In this document: positions 59,425 through 64,000 of the stretch, piece by piece
Position numbering within the stretch: the first letter of the stretch is position 1
Layout: each line of letters begins with the position of its first letter
Assembly: GCF_019973615.1 (NCBI RefSeq)
Contig: NZ_AP024238.1
Location: 806,001-870,000 of the forward strand
DNA: 64,000 nt
Source: Rhodoferax lithotrophicus
GTDB lineage: Bacteria; Pseudomonadota; Gammaproteobacteria; Burkholderiales; Burkholderiaceae_C
Direction: 5' to 3'
Made by a program: the position numbers and the translations under genes
The notes under the pieces: generated by a model
Database searches by the model: none
Told to the model about the DNA's origin: nothing
The model's input: the letters and a program-made list of their open reading frames with translations, nothing else

Positions 59425-61281
59425 TCAATACTCTTTTTTGTCTGTCCACATGCTGGCATCGAAGCGCACCACGCGGTTGCGCCCGGTGTCTTTGGCGCGG
59501 TAGAGGGCTACGTCGGCATACTTGACGGCCTGCCAGAACGTGTCGCTGTCAGACGGGAAGTCGGACAGACCGATGGAAATGGTCTTCTGGATCACCACCC
59601 CGGCCACGGTGGTCTTGAGCTTTTCGACTTCGGCGCGGATTTTTTCAGCCACCCGGTCAGCGCTGCCTGAGTCCGAGTCTTGCAGGATGATGAGGAATTC
59701 TTCCCCGCCATAACGGATCACCATGTCCGAGGCGCGCACCGACTGCTTGAGGACCTTGGCCAGTGCCTTCAGCACGGCATCCCCCGCATCATGACCATAG
59801 GTGTCGTTGACCATCTTGAAGAAATCAAGATCCAGCATCATGATCGCCAGATGGGATTTTTTACGCTGGGCGTTGCTGATCAACGTTTCGACATACTCTT
59901 CCAGGAAACGCCGGTTGTTCAGGCCCGTCATGGGGTCACGCAAGTTGGCTTCACGCAGGGTTTCCATCAGGCGTTTGGTTTCCAGCACGGGTGCGGCCTC
60001 CCGCAGGTAGCCGTTAACATAAGTTTCCAGCGTCAGCAGGCGCTGCTGATCCTGTGTCGTGCTGACCAGTTGCAGCACGCTGCCCACCGAGCCTGACTGG
60101 ATGACGGGAAAACACAGGTAGTGTGTCCCGGCCTCGGTCGGGCGAAAGGCGTAACAGATGTCGGGTGTGGTGATGCCATCCACCTTGTGGCCGGTACGCC
60201 GTGCTCGGCAGCCTTCCGGGCGAATCAGGATTTGCGGGTCGCACCAGCGGCAGTCGTTGCCCACCTGGCCATCCACCACAATCGGAATCATCTGGTGCTT
60301 CTGGTTGTTGAGTTCGTAGATTGAGAAGGTCTTCAGGTGGTGGTCATGTTGCAACATGTTGGAGAGTCGTTGATAGATCTCCATCTTGGTTTCATCTTCC
60401 TCAATAGCTTGTTTGAAGTGGGCCGCCTTGGTCAGGCCGTCGACCATGTCAATGGTGGAACTGAGCAGGTTTTCGCCAGGGGTGGATACCCGGCCCGTCA
60501 GGCGTGAGACGCTGTTGCCAATGCGGTTCAGCCCATCATCGAGAAATTTCAGGAGGCGATTCAGATCCGCCGCGATGTGACCAATTTCATCGTTGGTTTT
60601 TTGCTCCAGATGGGATTTGAAATCACCTTCGAGGGCTTGATGTACGGCACTCTCAACCGCCCGTGCGGTATTGGAAATGGGTTTGAGCATGCGCCGCATC
60701 AGGCTGATCAACAGCAGGGTAAAGACCAGTACCACGGTCACAATGCCGGCGACCGCCAGCAGGGCCTGGTTGCGGATGGCCGAGATGGACATGGTCATGG
60801 AGACCACGCCCAGCACCGCCCCCTCAGCCACCTGATGACATTGCAGGCAATTCGGGCTGCCATGTGAGGAAGCGATGTAGGGAATGGTGCCCTTGAAGAC
60901 CAGGTCATCCCCTTCGTCGGCCAGTTTGAACTGCGGCACACCCAGGCGAAATGCCTTGAGCACATCTTCGTCGCTGTCTGTTTCCTGTTTGAGGCCGGGG
61001 CCAAATTGTTGCACCACCAGTGGCGAGCGAGTCACCTTGGCCGATTTCAGGCCTTGAACTTCCAGCAGCCGGTTGAGGAAACTCTCACGCTTGGCAATCG
61101 TGCCGTTGATCATGGACTCGGTCAGGTGAACCCGCACAATCTCGGCGGCAGTACGGATGTTTTCTGTAGCCGAGATGATGGAGAAGGTTCGAAAGGCGTA
61201 CAGGCTGATGGCGATCAGTGCGGCCATCAGCATGCCGACGATGGCGGTAAAAAACAGGGTTGCTTTGGTGTTGAGATTCAT
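59425..61281 (-). CDS. heme-c sensor diguanylate cyclase (DUF3365-GGDEF)
   Basis: 618 residues. TM1 8-30; periplasmic DUF3365/Tll0287-like sensor with a heme-c motif CLQCH (145-149); TM2 175-195; HAMP (197-250); a GAF-like segment with Cys344, Cys347, Cys358 and Cys376 (CRWC...GC...IC) that could bind a metal or cluster; GGDEF domain with GGEEF (525-529). Makes cyclic di-GMP, probably in response to redox or a gaseous ligand at the periplasmic heme. Lies back-to-back with nifV but not obviously nif-controlled. Confidence 0.9.
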   Translation of the reverse strand: MNLNTKATLFFTAIVGMLMAALIAISLYAFRTFSIISATENIRTAAEIVRVHLTESMINGTIAKRESFLNRLLEVQGLKSAKVTRSPLVVQQFGPGLKQETDSDEDVLKAFRLGVPQFKLADEGDDLVFKGTIPYIASSHGSPNCLQCHQVAEGAVLGVVSMTMSISAIRNQALLAVAGIVTVVLVFTLLLISLMRRMLKPISNTARAVESAVHQALEGDFKSHLEQKTNDEIGHIAADLNRLLKFLDDGLNRIGNSVSRLTGRVSTPGENLLSSTIDMVDGLTKAAHFKQAIEEDETKMEIYQRLSNMLQHDHHLKTFSIYELNNQKHQMIPIVVDGQVGNDCRWCDPQILIRPEGCRARRTGHKVDGITTPDICYAFRPTEAGTHYLCFPVIQSGSVGSVLQLVSTTQDQQRLLTLETYVNGYLREAAPVLETKRLMETLREANLRDPMTGLNNRRFLEEYVETLISNAQRKKSHLAIMMLDLDFFKMVNDTYGHDAGDAVLKALAKVLKQSVRASDMVIRYGGEEFLIILQDSDSGSADRVAEKIRAEVEKLKTTVAGVVIQKTISIGLSDFPSDSDTFWQAVKYADVALYRAKDTGRNRVVRFDASMWTDKKEY

Positions 61282-61390
61282 ACACGCAGTGCGAAGTCAG
61301 ACGATGTGGTTTCAAGTATCGCATTCAAAACCAGGGGCGCGGGGTCTGGGCGATGCAGGACGCAGGTGTTTTGAGATACCACTGCGCCAC

Positions 61391-61406
61391 TGTCATAAAC
61401 AACACA
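61391..61406. promoter_or_regulatory. NifA upstream activator sequence of nifV
   Basis: TGT-N10-ACA (TGTCATAAACAACACA), 104 bases upstream of the nifV -24 element. Confidence 0.78.
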
Positions 61407-61510
61407 TTTCCGACATGTGCAGTGGGTGAATCCGTCGGGCGGAGGGTTCCAGATCCGACAAAACGACCGGTTGAATCAGCCTGCGCGGGCACAAATGCAG
61501 CAGAAACAGA

Positions 61511-61526
61511 TGGCACGCCCCTTGCA
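61511..61526 (+). promoter_or_regulatory. sigma-54 promoter of nifV
   Basis: TGGCACGCCCCTTGCA: 15 of 16 consensus positions (C where a purine is favoured), GG-N10-GC spacing, 27 bases before the nifV ATG, giving a very short leader. Confidence 0.92.
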
Positions 61527-61552
61527 ATAAAGATCGCAAAGGATGCCACACC

Positions 61553-62719
61553 ATGCCGCAAAACCTCATCATCAACGACACCACCTTGCGCGACGGCGAA
61601 CAAACTGCCGGAGTGGCTTTTACGGTCGATGAGAAATGTGCCATTGCCTGTGCGCTGTCTAGCGCCGGTGTGCCAGAAATGGAAATTGGCATCCCCGCCA
61701 TGGGGGAGGAAGAAATTGACTGCATCAACGCCATCGCTGCGTTGGAGCTGCCCGCCAGCCTGATGGTCTGGGGCCGCCTGACCGATGCCGATCTGGCCAG
61801 CGCGTTGCGCTGCCAGGCGGACATTGTTCATCTGTCGATTCCGGTGTCAGACATTCACCTGCAGCATAAGTTGCGCCAGTCGCGCGAATGGGTGTTGATG
61901 CAGGTGACACGGGTCATCGAAAAAGCCGTTGCCAGTGGTCGCAAGATCTCATTGGGGGCGGAAGATGCGTCGCGTGCCGAGCCGGATTTTCTGGCCCTGG
62001 TGGCGCGGCGGGCGCAGGCTTGTGGTGCCAGCCGGATCCGCTTTGCCGACACCCTGGGGGTGCTGGACCCGTTCACCACTTATGACGCGGTGGCGCGACT
62101 GCGTGAAGCGGTGGATATCGAGATTGAAATCCACGCCCACAACGATCTCGGCTTGGCCACCGCCAATACGCTGGCGGCCTTGCGTGCCGGGGCCACCCAT
62201 GCCAATACCACGGTCAACGGCTTGGGTGAGCGTGCGGGTAATGCGGCGCTGGAAGAAGTGGTGATGGGTGTGCGCCACCTGCACCATGCCAAGACCGGTG
62301 TGAATACGCAGGCGCTGGTGTCCATTTCCCGTCTGGTAGCCCGCGCCTCTGGCCGTCAGGTGGCTTTCAACAAAAGCATCGTCGGGGATGCTGTGTTCAC
62401 GCATGAATCCGGCATCCATATTGATGGCTTGCTGAAAAACGCCTCTACCTACGAGAGTTTTGATCCCTCGGAACTGGGCCGCCATCGCAGCACGGTACTG
62501 GGCAAACACTCTGGCTCACAGGCGGTGCGCCAGGCCTATGGCCAGTTGGGGGTGGTGCTGGACGATGACGCGTTGACCGCCCGCCTGCTGGCGCGTATCC
62601 GCGACCATGCCATGCGGGTCAAGCAGGAAGCCACCGTCGATGAGCTGCGCAGCTTTTTGCTGGAGTCGCTGGAGGTTTCGCCATCTCATGCTCATGCCGC
62701 CAGCGGCATGGCCACATAA
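61553..62719 (+). CDS. nifV: homocitrate synthase NifV
   Basis: 388 residues. DRE-TIM fold: INDTTLRDGEQTAGVAF (metal and catalytic Arg/Asp/Glu), RFADTLGVLDPF, the HAHNDLGLATANTLA metal-binding HxH, and NTTVNGLGERAGNAALEEV. C-terminal HESGIHIDGLLKN and TVLGKHSG. Condenses 2-oxoglutarate and acetyl-CoA to homocitrate, the organic part of FeMo-co. Sigma-54 promoter and NifA site upstream. Ordinary LeuA proteins are about 120 residues longer. Confidence 0.95.
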   Translation: MPQNLIINDTTLRDGEQTAGVAFTVDEKCAIACALSSAGVPEMEIGIPAMGEEEIDCINAIAALELPASLMVWGRLTDADLASALRCQADIVHLSIPVSDIHLQHKLRQSREWVLMQVTRVIEKAVASGRKISLGAEDASRAEPDFLALVARRAQACGASRIRFADTLGVLDPFTTYDAVARLREAVDIEIEIHAHNDLGLATANTLAALRAGATHANTTVNGLGERAGNAALEEVVMGVRHLHHAKTGVNTQALVSISRLVARASGRQVAFNKSIVGDAVFTHESGIHIDGLLKNASTYESFDPSELGRHRSTVLGKHSGSQAVRQAYGQLGVVLDDDALTARLLARIRDHAMRVKQEATVDELRSFLLESLEVSPSHAHAASGMAT

Positions 62720-62779
62720 GGTCAGGCATGGATGCCAAGACCTTGCCCTTCTTCAAACCATAACCCGGGAGTAAACATC

Positions 62780-63118
62780 ATGGAAACCTTTCTTCAACAA
62801 CTCAAGGCACTGTCTTCTGCCGAGGACTTTCTGCAGTACTTTGGCGTACCGTTTGACCAAGGGGTGGTTAATGTCAGCCGCCTGCACATCCTGAAGCGCT
62901 TTTTTCAGTACATCCGCCAGGAAAACCTGTTGGCACAAACCGATGAAGTGGGGCTCTACACCTTGTACCGCGTGCAGTTGGTCAAGGCTTATTCGGACTT
63001 TGTGAAATCGACCCCTGCACAAGAGAAGGTTTTCAAGGTGTTTCAGGATGTGAATGGCCGCCAGCACGTGACGCTGGACAGCCTCAAAGCGTCGCTGCCG
63101 CGGCGCGCCATGGCCTGA
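62780..63118 (+). CDS. nifW: nitrogenase-stabilising protein NifW
   Basis: 112 residues. LKALSSAEDFLQYFGVPFDQGVVNVSRLHILKRFFQYI and TPAQEKVFKVFQD are NifW family features. NifW protects the MoFe protein from oxygen or helps its maturation. Start set at METFLQQL with CGGGAG before it. 60 bases after nifV, same operon. Confidence 0.93.
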   Translation: METFLQQLKALSSAEDFLQYFGVPFDQGVVNVSRLHILKRFFQYIRQENLLAQTDEVGLYTLYRVQLVKAYSDFVKSTPAQEKVFKVFQDVNGRQHVTLDSLKASLPRRAMA

Positions 63119-63157
63119 CGCCGTTGAAGTATCTGTTGGAAACCCGGTAACCCTGAC

Positions 63158-64000
63158 ATGCCAAAGGATGCTCCCGTGAAAAAAGATTCATCTGCCCATG
63201 CCGCATATCCCACCGAGGGAAATGTGGTGACCCAACCCCGCACACTGGGCCGTCGTCGGCTGATGCTGATGGCCGCTGTTCTGCCACTGGCCGCCTGGCG
63301 TATCCAGCAGGATGCGCAGGCCGCGCCGTTGCGCTGGGAGGGTATGGCCATGGGAGCACCGGCCTCTTTGGTGCTTCACCATGGTGGAGATACGGCGGGG
63401 GCACAGGCTGCGCTTGCCGCCACTCTGGCCGAAGTGTCCCGACTGGAAGCCATGTTCAGCCTGTTCCGTGCCGACTCGGTGTTGTCCCGGCTCAACCGCA
63501 CGGGTCGTGTTGACAATGTGCCGCCCGAATTTGTGTCGCTGCTGAGTACCGCACTGGAGATGGCAGCAGGTTCCAACGGTGTGTTTGACCCCAGTATTCA
63601 ACCGCTGTGGAGTCTGTACTTTGACCACTTTGTGGTGAAAGGCAAGACGCAGCCACCTGCTGCTGAGAAGCTGGCGCAGGCCCGGGCCCTGGTGGGTTGG
63701 CGTGGTGTGCAGTTGACGGGTACCTCGGTCTCGCTGGCACGTGCCGGCATGGGCCTCACACTGAATGGCGTGGCACAGGGTTTTGTGACCGACCGCTGCA
63801 GCGCGGTGCTGCGCGCGCATGGCTTCAGCCACATGCTGGTGGACATGGGTGAGCCACGTGCCGTGGCGGCCAAACCCGATGGTTCAGCCTGGCAAATTGG
63901 TTTGGCCGATCCCCGTGATCCCAGTCGCGCATTACATACGTTGTCGGTGCTGGATCAGGCGGTGGCTACATCCGGTGGTTATGGCACGCGGCTGGATGCG
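63158..64000 (+). CDS. apbE: ApbE-family FAD:protein FMN transferase, truncated by window end
   Basis: 281 codons open to the last base, so the 3' end lies outside. N-terminal Arg-rich signal (TLGRRRLMLMAAVLPLAAWR), then the ApbE domain: MAMGAPASLVL, SRLEAMFSLFRADSVLSRLNR, NGVFDPSIQPLW and the flavin/Mg region GMGLTLNGVAQGFVTDRC...HMLVDMGEPRA. It is 39 bases after nifW. ApbE covalently attaches FMN to Thr of RnfG/RnfD or NqrC-like subunits, so in a nif operon it most likely flavinylates an Rnf complex feeding electrons to nitrogenase. GTG at 63176 is an alternative start. Confidence 0.9.
   Translation, partial: MPKDAPVKKDSSAHAAYPTEGNVVTQPRTLGRRRLMLMAAVLPLAAWRIQQDAQAAPLRWEGMAMGAPASLVLHHGGDTAGAQAALAATLAEVSRLEAMFSLFRADSVLSRLNRTGRVDNVPPEFVSLLSTALEMAAGSNGVFDPSIQPLWSLYFDHFVVKGKTQPPAAEKLAQARALVGWRGVQLTGTSVSLARAGMGLTLNGVAQGFVTDRCSAVLRAHGFSHMLVDMGEPRAVAAKPDGSAWQIGLADPRDPSRALHTLSVLDQAVATSGGYGTRLDA

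Noticed and set aside
1..64000. CRISPR arrays, tRNA and rRNA genes
   Set aside because: No regularly spaced direct repeats and no tRNA-like or rRNA-like segments were recognised by reading; a covariance-model scan would be decisive.

Overview
The window looks like chromosomal DNA of a diazotrophic betaproteobacterium of the Comamonadaceae, most likely Rhodoferax-like. This is inferred from the GC-rich codon use, the nif gene set with an oxygen-sensitive-type NifA, and a recurring palindromic intergenic repeat (core GCCTCTAGCGCTTA then AGCAGCTATT) of the kind common in that family. No rRNA, tRNA or CRISPR array was seen. nifHDK are not in the window.

Layout. 1-18.6 kb is mostly housekeeping and stress genes: an alpha/beta hydrolase with a glycine-zipper N-terminus, an IscR-like Rrf2 regulator without cluster cysteines, a YbaL-type antiporter with a TTG start, a DnaJ-domain protein, a nitroreductase-like protein, a LysR/MFS divergent pair, glutathione reductase, a glutathione S-transferase, a heme-oxygenase-like monooxygenase, a FUSC protein, a diguanylate cyclase and a FIST/histidine-kinase pair. 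18.6-29.6 kb is one 16-gene nif operon on the minus strand, starting with nifB. A near-consensus sigma-54 promoter and a NifA upstream site precede it. It runs through ferredoxin, an IscA-like carrier, TPR and LRV proteins, two nifZ-type genes, nifS and nifT. It ends in a poorly understood tail: a DegT-family protein lacking the PLP lysine, a SIR2-like protein, a [2Fe-2S] ferredoxin, an FAD amine-oxidase-like protein and a small protein.

29.7-39 kb is an accessory islet. It holds a complete IS1595-family element with 8-bp target duplications, an IS91 remnant, a two-gene membrane-protein/YfbU cassette, decayed vapC, nucleotidyltransferase and GH16 genes, a GH8 glucanase, a CPBP protease, a membrane protein and hipBA. 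39-45.7 kb holds nifA, divergent from a nif-linked ISC operon (iscS-iscU-erpA-iscA-hscA-fdx) that has its own sigma-54 promoter; hscB is absent. 45.7-61.3 kb is mixed: chemoreceptor, Lrp regulator, acetyltransferase, GyrI-like protein, an ECF sigma/AhpD-like/cupin group, an AAA-ATPase plus TOPRIM candidate defence pair bracketed by an imperfect duplication of the cupin 3' end, an SDR, queC and a heme-c diguanylate cyclase. At 61.4-64 kb nifV, nifW and an apbE-like gene form a third sigma-54/NifA unit that runs off the end.

Working together: NifA with sigma-54 appears to drive three units here, covering FeMo-cofactor synthesis (nifB, nifV), Fe-S supply (nifS, ISC), nitrogenase maturation (nifZ, nifW, nifT) and electron delivery (ferredoxins, and ApbE flavinylation of a probable Rnf complex outside the window).
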